A DNA stretch of 9,925 nucleotides from Candidatus Heimdallarchaeota archaeon (GCA_030628305.1 DAOVRE010000035.1:1-9925), one strand, 5' to 3'. Numbered from the stretch's first letter, positions 1 to 5,880 are shown. The notes: generated by a model not told the origin, from the letters alone. Numbers and translations: made by a program.

Positions 1-402
1 CTATGGGAAGAAGATCTGGAGGGTCCGACAATTGACATCCAAGATGTGATATTATTTACAGAGAGTGATGAAGTAATTGAAATAATATTTGTTGTTTCTG
101 ATAGATCTGATTTCGATTATTATTGCTATGTAAACTCTGTTTTAGAAAAATGGGGTAGTCACGAAGCTACAGGAGAAAATTCTTGGAGTTTCAAATATAA
201 ATTAACTGTAAATCCAGACAGCGAATATAATGTGTCTTTATCTGTTTTCGACGTTTGGGGAAATTCTAATCTGAAATCAACTCTTGTAAAATGTGATTCT
301 GAAACAAAAAGCGTTTCATTTGATTACAGGTTCTCAGTTATTGCCTTTCTTACAGTATCCATAACAATTCTACTACAAATAGCTAAAAAAAGAAAAGATT
401 AA
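1..402 (+). CDS. C-terminal part of a membrane-anchored extracellular protein (5' truncated)
   Basis: The reading frame is open from the first base of the window and stops with TAA at 400-402, so the gene starts upstream and only its last 133 residues are seen. Most of the fragment is beta-strand-like, with alternating hydrophobic and polar residues and a Tyr/Trp-rich pattern resembling Ig-like or fibronectin-like surface domains. It ends in one hydrophobic segment of about 18 residues (roughly FSVIAFLTVSITILLQIA) followed by the basic tail KKRKD. That arrangement predicts a type I topology: a large domain outside the cell, one C-terminal membrane anchor and a very short positively charged cytoplasmic tail. 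I do not recognise the family. A GTG at 46 could be mistaken for the start, but nothing interrupts the frame before it. A surface or secreted-then-anchored protein is the best reading; the function is unknown. Confidence 0.72.
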   Translation, partial: LWEEDLEGPTIDIQDVILFTESDEVIEIIFVVSDRSDFDYYCYVNSVLEKWGSHEATGENSWSFKYKLTVNPDSEYNVSLSVFDVWGNSNLKSTLVKCDSETKSVSFDYRFSVIAFLTVSITILLQIAKKRKD

Positions 403-450
403 ATAAGTATGAAAAACTTTTCCAATAGCGCTTTAATGAGAAGTTTATTT

Positions 451-535
451 GTGGGGATAGCCAAGTGGCCAACGGCGGCAGACTCAAGATCTGTTCCTTA
501 GTGGTTCGGGAGTTCGAATCTCCCTCCCCGCACCA
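451..535 (+). tRNA. tRNA-Leu (anticodon CAA), CCA encoded
   Basis: A full class II cloverleaf can be folded by hand. The acceptor stem pairs GTGGGGA (451-457) with TCCCCGC (525-531), including one U-G pair. The D arm has GCC/GGC with the G18-G19 pair at 467-468. The anticodon stem is GCAGA/TCTGT around the loop CTCAAGA, which places anticodon CAA at 485-487. A long 13-nt variable region (495-507) is typical of leucine tRNA. The T arm is GGGAG-TTCGAAT-CTCCC. The discriminator is A532, as expected for tRNA-Leu, and CCA is encoded at 533-535. I see no intron. It reads UUG codons. Confidence 0.95.
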
Positions 536-536
536 T

Positions 537-551
537 CTTCTTTTTATTTTT
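537..551 (+). terminator. T-rich tract after tRNA-Leu
   Basis: Directly after the encoded CCA comes a pyrimidine tract with two runs of five T (540-545 and 547-551). Archaeal RNA polymerase commonly terminates in such U-runs without a stem-loop, so this probably ends the tRNA transcript. Confidence 0.45.
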
Positions 552-581
552 CGAATTACTTGTTTTACACTTTTATCAATA

Positions 582-591
582 AATATTTAAA
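582..591 (+). promoter_or_regulatory. TATA-like box of the S27e gene
   Basis: The sequence AATATTTAAA is centred about 26 bp upstream of the ATG at 613. That spacing puts the transcription start at or next to the start codon. No Shine-Dalgarno motif precedes the ATG, so the mRNA is probably leaderless. Confidence 0.5.
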
Positions 592-612
592 TTCACTTTA
601 TTTGATTCAATC

Positions 613-798
613 ATGTCTAAAGTACCTCAACCTACCACAAAATTCCTTAAAGTTAAGTGTGAAAGTTGCAATAATGAACAAATTGTATTTGATTCAGCAA
701 AAATAGTAGTAAAATGCAATGTTTGTGGTTCAAACCTAACTGAACCAAAAGGTGGAAAAGCAAAAATCCTTGGTGAAGTTTTAGAAGCACTTTCTTAA
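613..798 (+). CDS. rps27e: Small ribosomal subunit protein eS27 (S27e)
   Basis: This 61-residue protein matches archaeal S27e in length and pattern. A zinc ribbon is formed by C16-x2-C19 and C35-x2-C38, with a basic N-terminus and the characteristic C-terminal GGKAKILGEVLE segment. It is a structural protein of the small ribosomal subunit shared by archaea and eukaryotes. The ATG at 613 is the natural start, giving the usual MSKVPQP-type N-terminus, and the TATA-like element 26 bp upstream suggests leaderless expression. In many archaea S27e sits in a block with L44e, eIF2-alpha and Nop10. None of those is present here: the upstream neighbour is tRNA-Leu and the downstream gene, gins51, is convergent with only 15 bp between the stops. 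Confidence 0.95.
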   Translation: MSKVPQPTTKFLKVKCESCNNEQIVFDSAKIVVKCNVCGSNLTEPKGGKAKILGEVLEALS

Positions 799-813
799 TA
801 TTACTTCACATTT

Positions 814-1386
814 TCACATTTCTATATTTTCAGCGATTTCTCTTCTAACTAAACCAATAGCGTTTTCTTTAGGTATTAAACAAACGTCTTCGGGTTCAAA
901 CGGTCCATAGGTCTTCCCATCTAAACCCTTGATTTGAGCTTTGGTTTTCTTAATAAATCTAATAGCAACATAATCTATTTCTTCTTCTCCTTCTTCCTCA
1001 ATTTCTTTCCCAATTAATTTGTTAATGTCAACATATGCTACATCTTTCGGTGAAAATACCTCTTTCCTGTATAATTCATAAATTTGCGAAAATCTATCGT
1101 AAAAATCTTGTTCTTCTCTTGCTAAATTAACGGTTACTTTTTCTCTATTCATTACCATTGTAATTAACTTTGTAGTTCGTATTCTCATCAAGTCATTGAT
1201 TATATATTTGATTCTTTCCAATCTGGTTTCCAGAATCTTCTTAATAAGAGGGTTGATTTCCTTTTTTGTTTTTGTGGTATGTTTCTTCAGAAGTTCTCTC
1301 ATAGCGCTGTAAAATATATCATCCATGGGAGTTAGTTTTTCACTTCCACGTTCGTCCTTCCATTTATCTTGAATTTTTTCAAACAC
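814..1386 (-). CDS. gins51: GINS complex subunit, Gins51 (Sld5/Psf1-like) type
   Basis: The 190-residue protein has an all-helical N-terminal region (about 20-115) rich in charged heptad-like helices, an acidic linker (about 127-138, with repeated Glu) and a small C-terminal beta domain (about 138-188) ending in the pattern GPFEPEDVCLIP followed by a hydrophobic strand. Helical A-domain first and B-domain last is the Gins51 order; Gins23 has the reverse. Archaeal GINS joins MCM helicase and GAN/RecJ to form the CMG-like replicative helicase. The start is a GTG preceded by GGTG seven bases away, and an in-frame TAA lies further upstream, so the start is well bounded. It is the last gene of the tfs-OB-pcna-gins51 cluster, 64 bp after pcna. 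In other archaea gins51 is also often near pcna. Confidence 0.85.
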   Translation of the reverse strand: MFEKIQDKWKDERGSEKLTPMDDIFYSAMRELLKKHTTKTKKEINPLIKKILETRLERIKYIINDLMRIRTTKLITMVMNREKVTVNLAREEQDFYDRFSQIYELYRKEVFSPKDVAYVDINKLIGKEIEEEGEEEIDYVAIRFIKKTKAQIKGLDGKTYGPFEPEDVCLIPKENAIGLVRREIAENIEM

Positions 1387-1450
1387 TTTATCACACCACG
1401 GTTATTAAGAATGGAAAAAGGCTTTATTCTCCCTCACTTTAAGTCTAATC

Positions 1451-2236
1451 TTAGTCTTCTATCTCTTCACTTTCTTCGATTCTTGGTGCTACAAAGTAAA
1501 TTAAGTGCCCCTTATCTTCCAGCTCATAAACAATTCTTATGGGTTGTTCTTGATTGTAGGATAATTTAACATAATCTGAAGATCTTATTCCTTTTAAGAA
1601 ATTTGATAGGAAGTCTAATGAATAAACAGCTTCTGATTCACCTGCAACTTGAAAAGCTGATGTTTCCATTTCTTCACTTTTGGGTTCTATGAATGTATCC
1701 ATTTCTTTTGTATCACTTTCTGCTCCAAAATAAATACCGTCTTCTTTTGCCTTGATTCGCAGATAGTCGCTAACCATCTCTGCATCTTTGAGAACTTGTT
1801 GAATAAAGGAGGCCTTTACTTCAAAGTTTGTATCAAAGTCAATATGTATTGAATCAGGGATGTTTCCTTCTTCAGGGATATCAATTAAAGATAATGCAAA
1901 TTTCCTTTGTTGATTTTTACCTATAAACTCAATAACGAATCTTTTGGTTTTATCATCAAGGGCCATTCGCAAATTTTCATTTGCTCTAGCTGTTTTTAAA
2001 ATTGTATTGAGAGTTTCTAAACTCAAGCCTAAAATAGCAGTTTCTTTGACATCATATTTTTTGAAGGCTTCCTTTTTAAGGAAAAAATCAATCATTGAAA
2101 TACGAGTTGCGTCAAATGCTTTAATTCGAATACCATCTTCTGCAATGTTAACACTGCTCTCAGCAACTATTGAACTTATAATAGAACAGATATTTGCCAT
2201 TAATTTTGCGTCTTCTAATATCATTTCAAAGGTCAT
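1451..2236 (-). CDS. pcn: DNA polymerase sliding clamp (PCNA)
   Basis: PCNA forms a trimeric ring that tethers DNA polymerase, FEN1, ligase and other PIP-box proteins to DNA. The 261 residues span two clamp domains: the N-terminal half includes the conserved region around AEDGIRIKAFDATR (about 32-45), an interdomain connecting loop lies near 117-133, and the second half ends in the typical strand LIYFVAPRIEE (245-255). It is slightly longer than the usual 245-250 residues because of an acidic tail (SEEIED). The ATG at 2234-2236 gives the standard N-terminus; a GGGGT stretch upstream is only a weak ribosome-binding site. The 120-bp upstream gap has its own TATA-like box and a perfect inverted repeat, so pcna may be transcribed independently of tfs and the OB-fold gene. 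Only one PCNA is visible here. Confidence 0.95.
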   Translation of the reverse strand: MTFEMILEDAKLMANICSIISSIVAESSVNIAEDGIRIKAFDATRISMIDFFLKKEAFKKYDVKETAILGLSLETLNTILKTARANENLRMALDDKTKRFVIEFIGKNQQRKFALSLIDIPEEGNIPDSIHIDFDTNFEVKASFIQQVLKDAEMVSDYLRIKAKEDGIYFGAESDTKEMDTFIEPKSEEMETSAFQVAGESEAVYSLDFLSNFLKGIRSSDYVKLSYNQEQPIRIVYELEDKGHLIYFVAPRIEESEEIED

Positions 2237-2269
2237 TATTCTACCCCGTTTACGTTTTAATAATGAGCA

Positions 2270-2293
2270 ATTTCGTGGTGGTAGTCACGAAAT
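2270..2293. promoter_or_regulatory. Perfect 8-bp inverted repeat at the pcna transcription start/leader
   Basis: ATTTCGTG and CACGAAAT are exact reverse complements separated by eight bases (GTGGTAGT on the plus strand). The repeat lies 34-57 bp upstream of the pcna ATG and about 24 bp downstream of a TATA-like box. It therefore sits at or just after the expected transcription start. It could be an operator that blocks initiation or an RNA hairpin in the leader. The symmetry is seen directly; the role is inferred. Confidence 0.4.
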
Positions 2294-2316
2294 ACCCTCT
2301 TTTAGTCATTTAGCAT

Positions 2317-2330
2317 TTTAATATATAAAA
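2317..2330 (-). promoter_or_regulatory. TATA-like box upstream of pcna
   Basis: On the minus strand this reads TTTTATATATTAAA, a strong archaeal TATA-like sequence inside the gap between the OB-fold gene and pcna. A start about 26 bp downstream would fall near 2298, giving a leader of about 60 nt. Confidence 0.5.
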
Positions 2331-2356
2331 CAATCGCCCAATGCGGTTTCTAAATC

Positions 2357-2719
2357 CTACTTAGTTAGTGATTGTTCTAATTCTTTTATTTGGCTGTAAG
2401 TGTCCATATCTATATCACCCAGTTCTTGGGCAATGGACACTTTAATTTGTTTTTTTGGTTCAATTTCTATGAAACCAAATAAACGTAACAGAATTCCTTC
2501 TTTAACTTCTAAATTTTGTGGAACAGTAAAAATGGCCTCTATCTGATCAGAGCCATCATTAATAATGAAAGTATCATTTGTTACATTAGTAACTGTACCT
2601 ACAATCCGATACTTTCCAGGTTTAGATAATTCAGAAAGATTAATCTCACAATATGGTTTTTTCCGTATATATTTTCTTTCAGAGGAAAAATCTTGGAAAC
2701 TGGAATCATTGTCACTCAT
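2357..2719 (-). CDS. Small single OB-fold protein in the replication cluster (RPA32/Stn1-like fold suspected)
   Basis: The 120-residue protein starts at the ATG at 2717-2719, seven bases after an AAGGTG ribosome-binding site. An in-frame ATG 54 bp further upstream would overlap the 3' end of tfs and adds residues that are just tfs sequence in another frame. After a polar, probably flexible N-terminus of about 25 residues comes one beta-rich domain with the order expected of a nucleic-acid-binding OB-fold: KYRIVGTVTNV, TFIINDGSDQIEAIF, then GILLRLFGFIE and KQIKVSIAQEL. A short helix-forming tail closes it (YSQIKELEQSL). This resembles the OB domain of RPA32 or Stn1-like single-strand binding proteins, but I cannot assign a named family. 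It lies 14 bp after tfs and upstream of pcna, so a role in replication or repair alongside PCNA and GINS is a reasonable inference. Confidence 0.75.
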   Translation of the reverse strand: MSDNDSSFQDFSSERKYIRKKPYCEINLSELSKPGKYRIVGTVTNVTNDTFIINDGSDQIEAIFTVPQNLEVKEGILLRLFGFIEIEPKKQIKVSIAQELGDIDMDTYSQIKELEQSLTK

Positions 2720-2733
2720 ATTTACACCTTCCT

Positions 2734-3078
2734 TTAATCGTATTCTCGCCAAGTTTCTCCACATGTAACACATCTGAAAAATCTAGTTGGAGATTCATCA
2801 GCACTCCTTGTTTGTATCTGCCAAAAACTCACATTCTGTTTTGTTTCACATTTAGGACAATACATTTCTTTTATGGGTTTAGTGGAATCAACTTCACTTT
2901 CATTCATAACAGTGGTCATTTCTCTTATTAAATTATGTTCTACTTCTTCAGTAAATGTTACTTGTTCATCTATTTCTAAATTGCGCTTAAAACCACATTT
3001 TGCGCACATTAAGATTGTTTTACTTTTCTTATCCTTCTCAGTATGTAATATTTTACCACAATTTGGGCAGAAGTCCAT
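2734..3078 (-). CDS. tfs: Transcription factor S (TFIIS-like RNA cleavage factor)
   Basis: The 114-residue protein has the two zinc ribbons of archaeal TFS. The N-terminal ribbon uses C4/C7 and C25/C28. The C-terminal, TFIIS-like ribbon uses C74/C77 and C103/C106. Between the last two pairs lies the loop QTRSADES containing R91 and the acidic pair D94-E95, which in this family reaches into the RNA polymerase active site and stimulates cleavage of backtracked RNA. Both acidic residues are present, so it should be an active cleavage factor, not one of the inactivated inhibitory paralogues. The ATG at 3076-3078 follows AGGTGA by six bases. It is the first gene of the minus-strand cluster and divergent from mbf1, with 132 bp of shared promoter region between them. 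Confidence 0.95.
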   Translation of the reverse strand: MDFCPNCGKILHTEKDKKSKTILMCAKCGFKRNLEIDEQVTFTEEVEHNLIREMTTVMNESEVDSTKPIKEMYCPKCETKQNVSFWQIQTRSADESPTRFFRCVTCGETWREYD

Positions 3079-3103
3079 GATAATTCACCTATACGTTATT
3101 TAA

Positions 3104-3132
3104 AAAACAATATTTGAAGTTAATATTGTTTT
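3104..3132. promoter_or_regulatory. 11-bp perfect inverted repeat between tfs and mbf1
   Basis: AAAACAATATT (3104-3114) and AATATTGTTTT (3122-3132) are exact reverse complements with a 7-base spacer, TGAAGTT. The repeat lies 26-54 bp upstream of the tfs ATG and covers the area where the tfs promoter or leader should be. A dimeric regulator binding site or a leader hairpin would both fit. Confidence 0.4.
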
Positions 3133-3169
3133 CTTTTTACGCTAATAGAAAAATGTTTTTGAATTTAAC

Positions 3170-3185
3170 TTGTTTTATAAAACAA
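3170..3185 (+). promoter_or_regulatory. mbf1 TATA-like box within a 16-bp perfect palindrome
   Basis: TTGTTTTATAAAACAA is perfectly self-complementary and contains TTTTATAAAA, a good archaeal TATA-like sequence. It is centred about 33 bp before the TTG start of mbf1. A start near 3203 would leave a leader of under 10 nt, close to the SD-like GGTGA at 3200-3204, so the exact transcription start is uncertain. Confidence 0.45.
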
Positions 3186-3210
3186 AACCCGAATAAAGTG
3201 GTGAACATAT

Positions 3211-3735
3211 TTGGTAACATGTGAAATGTGCGGTAATGAGATTTTTTCAAAACCCATAACCATTGAAATAGAAGGTGCTGTTCTATTGGTTTGTCCTTCT
3301 TGTGCCAAGCACGGAAAACTAGTCACAAAACCTAAACCAAAGAAAACAGGTTTCAGAGGGACAAAAACAACCTCATCTTTGCAAAGTAATATCTCAGTCA
3401 GACAACCTTCAAGACCATATAGAGGTCGTCCAGAAGTCGATTCTAAAGAACTCGCTCCAGATTACGATGAACGTATAAGGTTAGCCAGACAGAAGAAGGG
3501 AATGACACAGAAAGATGTGTCTATTCAAACCAAAATTTCTATCCAAGAGTTGCAAAGCATTGAAACAGGGAAAATGAGACCTCCAGATGTGATAATTGCG
3601 AAATTAGAGAAATTTTTCAACATTAAAATTACAGAAAGTGTTGCATCCTATAGTCCAAAAGATCAGAAAAAAGGGTCAGCTTTTCAAACCCTGGGTGATA
3701 TTGTTGTGCTTAAAAAGAAGCAAGATGAAGAATGA
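3211..3735 (+). CDS. mbf1: Archaeal multiprotein bridging factor 1 (MBF1)
   Basis: The 174-residue protein has the archaeal MBF1 layout. An N-terminal zinc ribbon uses C4/C7 and C28/C31. A basic, probably disordered linker follows (about 38-80). A cro/C1-type helix-turn-helix occupies about 85-140 (RIRLARQKKGMTQKDVS, then the recognition region and ETGKMRPP), and the C-terminus carries the conserved short motif QTLGDIVVLKK. Archaeal MBF1 is a general transcription- and ribosome-associated factor, although its role is less settled than that of the eukaryotic coactivator. Translation starts at TTG: GGTGA at 3200-3204 lies six bases upstream, and only this start includes the first Cys pair without extra residues. 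The gene is divergent from tfs and convergent with L38e. Confidence 0.92.
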   Translation: MVTCEMCGNEIFSKPITIEIEGAVLLVCPSCAKHGKLVTKPKPKKTGFRGTKTTSSLQSNISVRQPSRPYRGRPEVDSKELAPDYDERIRLARQKKGMTQKDVSIQTKISIQELQSIETGKMRPPDVIIAKLEKFFNIKITESVASYSPKDQKKGSAFQTLGDIVVLKKKQDEE

Positions 3736-3754
3736 ATTTCTTTATCTTTTACTT

Positions 3755-3967
3755 TTATGAAAACGACACAACAGTTAGTTTGGATGATAACTCAGCAATT
3801 AAAGCTTCAGCTTCTTTTAGGGGTAGTTTAATAGTATAAAGTCGTTTTTTTGTTCTAAATTTGAGCTTAATTTTATCCTTGCTTCTCTTCGTTCGGAGTT
3901 CTCCACCTTGATCAATGGTTAATTGAACAATCTCTTCAAGTTTCTCTTTAGTTATTTCACTTGGCAT
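3755..3967 (-). CDS. rpl38e: Large ribosomal subunit protein eL38 (L38e)
   Basis: This 70-residue basic protein lines up with eukaryotic RPL38 throughout. It has the MPxxI start, a helix (KEKLEEIVQLTI), then the diagnostic stretch KDKIKLKFRTKKRLYTIKL, which corresponds to the KDNVKFKVR..LYTLVI region of RPL38, and a C-terminal helix ending EALIAELSSKL. It is a component of the large ribosomal subunit. The protein is patchily distributed in archaea, mainly in TACK and Asgard groups, which helps place the organism. The ATG at 3965-3967 has no clear Shine-Dalgarno. A minus-strand TTTTTTAAG at about 3998-4005 could be a TATA-like box giving a leader of about 10 nt. Its 3' end faces mbf1, 19 bp away. 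Confidence 0.88.
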   Translation of the reverse strand: MPSEITKEKLEEIVQLTIDQGGELRTKRSKDKIKLKFRTKKRLYTIKLPLKEAEALIAELSSKLTVVSFS

Positions 3968-4041
3968 TTTCCGTCGAGATGTCTCTCTTAATTTTTCTTA
4001 AAAAACTTTTGTTTCAGTGTTTTTTGATAATTCTTAAGTAA

Positions 4042-4053
4042 AAGATAATAAAG
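4042..4053 (+). promoter_or_regulatory. Possible TATA-like box of the HD-domain gene
   Basis: AAGATAATAAAG is centred about 28 bp upstream of the ATG at 4075, a spacing expected for a leaderless archaeal transcript. The match is AT-rich but not strong. Confidence 0.3.
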
Positions 4054-4074
4054 TGTGACCCAAATGAGTATTGA

Positions 4075-4605
4075 ATGATGAAAACGCACAAAATGCCTAC
4101 CAAAGAAAAATGCTTAATAATTCTTAAAAAGCATAATACACCATCTCAAGTCATTGATCATTGTCTTATTGTTACAAAAATAGCAGAAAGATTTTGTGCG
4201 CAAATTGAAGAGATAAATACAGAACTGGTAATTGCAGCTTCTATGCTACACGATATTGGACGTTCAAAGGATCACTCAATTTTTCATGCAATTGAAGGTG
4301 TAAAAATACTAGAAAGCGAAAAACTTGACCAACGACTTATATTGATTGTTAAGAAACACATAGGAACTGGAATAACTGAAACTGAGGCAACAAAACTAGG
4401 ATTGCCACCAGACGACTATATTCCAAAAACAACTGAAGAAATAGTTGTTTCTTATTCTGACAATCTAGTTTGTGGCATCAGAGAGTGTTCTTTTGATGAA
4501 GTACTGGAAACTTTTATTTGTAAATTTGGGGAAGATTCCCATGTTGTGAGGGGTTTTTTTAGACAAAAAGAATTTGTTGAAAAAATAATGATGAAAAACA
4601 TTTGA
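4075..4605 (+). CDS. HD-superfamily (HDIG) metal-dependent phosphohydrolase, archaeal hypothetical type
   Basis: The 176-residue protein is a compact HD-domain hydrolase. Candidate metal ligands are H29 (VIDHCLIV), the H59-D60 pair in MLHDIG, H67 or H71 in KDHSIFHAIEG, H95 in KKHIG, and D129 in SYSDNLV, in the order found in this superfamily. It resembles a widespread archaeal family of stand-alone HDIG proteins whose substrate is unknown; nucleotide or phosphoester hydrolysis is the usual activity of the fold. Two adjacent ATGs (4075 and 4078) and a third at 4093 are possible starts. An in-frame TGA lies immediately upstream, so the frame cannot extend. No SD is visible, which fits leaderless initiation. 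It is convergent with pan, 17 bp apart, so the two are not co-transcribed. Confidence 0.82.
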   Translation: MMKTHKMPTKEKCLIILKKHNTPSQVIDHCLIVTKIAERFCAQIEEINTELVIAASMLHDIGRSKDHSIFHAIEGVKILESEKLDQRLILIVKKHIGTGITETEATKLGLPPDDYIPKTTEEIVVSYSDNLVCGIRECSFDEVLETFICKFGEDSHVVRGFFRQKEFVEKIMMKNI

Positions 4606-4622
4606 AAAGGGGAAAAAGGGGA

Positions 4623-5825
4623 CTAAATAAAACCGGTAGTTTGTTTTGCTGTTGATTCTTTTTCTCCAGTTATTTTCTTGATAGAATCTGTGAAATCATC
4701 ATTAATTACGTGATCTCTTTCCGAGCGAATTGCGAACATACCTGCTTCTGTACAGATGTTTTTAATGGCAGCACCGCTCACCCCTTCAGTCATTTGGATT
4801 AAATAATCAAAATCAACATCGCCCTTTAGATTCATTTCAGCAACGTGTATTTTAAAGATAGCAAGTCGACTTTCAGCATTTGGGATGGGAATTTCAATGA
4901 TTCTATCGAATCTTCCTGTTCGAAGCATTGCAGGATCTAAAATATCTATCCTGTTAGTAGCCGCGATAACTTTCACATCTCCTCTTGGATTAAATCCATC
5001 TAATTCAGAGAGCAATTGCATCAAAGTTCTTTGTACTTCTCTATCACCACTTGTAGCTAAATCTAATCTACGACTTCCAATAGCATCTAGTTCATCAATA
5101 AAAAGAATGCTAGGTGCGTTTTCTCGAGCAAACTCAAAAATTTCTCTTACAAGTCTTGCTCCTTCTCCGATAAATTTCTGAACTAGCTCGCTACCTATTA
5201 ATCTGATGAAAACTGCTTGGGTTTCGTTAGCAACCGCTTTAGCAAGTAAAGTTTTACCAGTTCCTGGTAAACCTTGCAAAAGTACACCTTTAGGGGGATC
5301 GATGCCTATCTTTTCAAATAACTCTGGTTTCAATAAAGGCAGTTCAACTGTTTCCTTCAATTCTTGAATTTGTGGGGCGAGACCACCTATATCTTTAAAC
5401 GTTTCAGTTGGTCGCTCAATCAATTCCATCTTCTGAACCATAGGATCTTGAGTCGGAGGTAAGGCATTTACTATTGCAAATGTTCTTTGATTTAGAGCAA
5501 CTCTTGTATCAGGTTTCAAATCTTTGATTTCAACATGACGTGATATGGTAACAACTAGATTAGGACCAGTAGTACTTCGAACAACAGCTGTCTTATTATC
5601 AAGGACTTCAACTATATAACCCATAAACAAGGGAGGAGATCTTAGTCTTTCGAGTTCAACTTTTAAATTGTTGACCTCTCTCTGAAGACGTAGTCTTTCA
5701 CTCTCCACCATCTGCTTTTCAGTCTCTAGTTGACGCGCTTGTCTCTCAAGATGATGAGCATAAGAAATTAAGTAAGCTGGGTCGTTTTGATCAGGTTCAG
5801 ACCTCTCTTTTGACAGTTTCAACAC
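4623..5825 (-). CDS. pan: Proteasome-activating nucleotidase (PAN), Rpt-like AAA+ ATPase
   Basis: PAN is the hexameric ATPase that unfolds proteins and feeds them into the archaeal 20S proteasome. The 400 residues show the family order: an N-terminal coiled coil (about 22-62, rich in Leu, Glu and Arg), an OB domain (about 66-123) and an AAA+ domain (about 140-385). The Walker A is GLPGTGKT (185-192, Leu where Pro is usual), the pore loop KFIG is at 217-220, Walker B is LFIDEL (241-246, D244/E245), and the second-region-of-homology arginines lie in LRTGRFDR (301-308). The C-terminus ends TGFI and lacks a canonical HbYX motif. The start is taken as GTG at 5823-5825, about 14 nt after the predicted transcription start; no properly spaced SD is present, so the first residues are uncertain. 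No proteasome subunit gene is in the window. Confidence 0.95.
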   Translation of the reverse strand: MLKLSKERSEPDQNDPAYLISYAHHLERQARQLETEKQMVESERLRLQREVNNLKVELERLRSPPLFMGYIVEVLDNKTAVVRSTTGPNLVVTISRHVEIKDLKPDTRVALNQRTFAIVNALPPTQDPMVQKMELIERPTETFKDIGGLAPQIQELKETVELPLLKPELFEKIGIDPPKGVLLQGLPGTGKTLLAKAVANETQAVFIRLIGSELVQKFIGEGARLVREIFEFARENAPSILFIDELDAIGSRRLDLATSGDREVQRTLMQLLSELDGFNPRGDVKVIAATNRIDILDPAMLRTGRFDRIIEIPIPNAESRLAIFKIHVAEMNLKGDVDFDYLIQMTEGVSGAAIKNICTEAGMFAIRSERDHVINDDFTDSIKKITGEKESTAKQTTGFI

Positions 5826-5860
5826 CCTTTATTTTTCTCAATATTTTCTAGTCTCAAAGA

Positions 5861-5880
5861 ATATATAAAAGCGTTTATAT
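5861..5880. promoter_or_regulatory. pan TATA-like box with overlapping inverted repeat
   Basis: On the minus strand TTTTATATAT (5861-5870) lies about 40 bp upstream of the pan GTG and is the best TATA-like sequence for that gene. It overlaps a perfect 7-bp inverted repeat, ATATAAA and TTTATAT with a 4-base spacer (5863-5880). The repeat supplies a TATA-like sequence on each strand, although the plus-strand copy is about 140 bp from trm56. The rest of the 193-bp gap up to 6018 shows no gene or RNA that I can support. Confidence 0.4.

Noticed and set aside
1369..1569. Plus-strand open frame opposite the gins51/pcna junction
   Set aside because: It lies antisense to the end of pcna and the start of gins51, has no family resemblance, and its composition is that of a reverse-complement shadow.
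1944..2321. Plus-strand open frame antisense to pcna
   Set aside because: It mirrors the confidently identified pcna coding sequence and has no promoter or family match.
2720..2773. Upstream ATG extending the OB-fold protein by 18 residues
   Set aside because: The extra residues are the tfs 3' end read in another frame, whereas the ATG at 2719 has a well-spaced AAGGTG.
2565..3103. Three overlapping plus-strand open frames opposite the OB-fold and tfs genes
   Set aside because: They overlap each other and two well-supported minus-strand genes, and their translations are low-complexity Ser/Phe-rich shadows.
4885..5181. Plus-strand open frame antisense to the pan ATPase domain
   Set aside because: It is opposite the conserved AAA+ core, and no independent evidence supports a gene.
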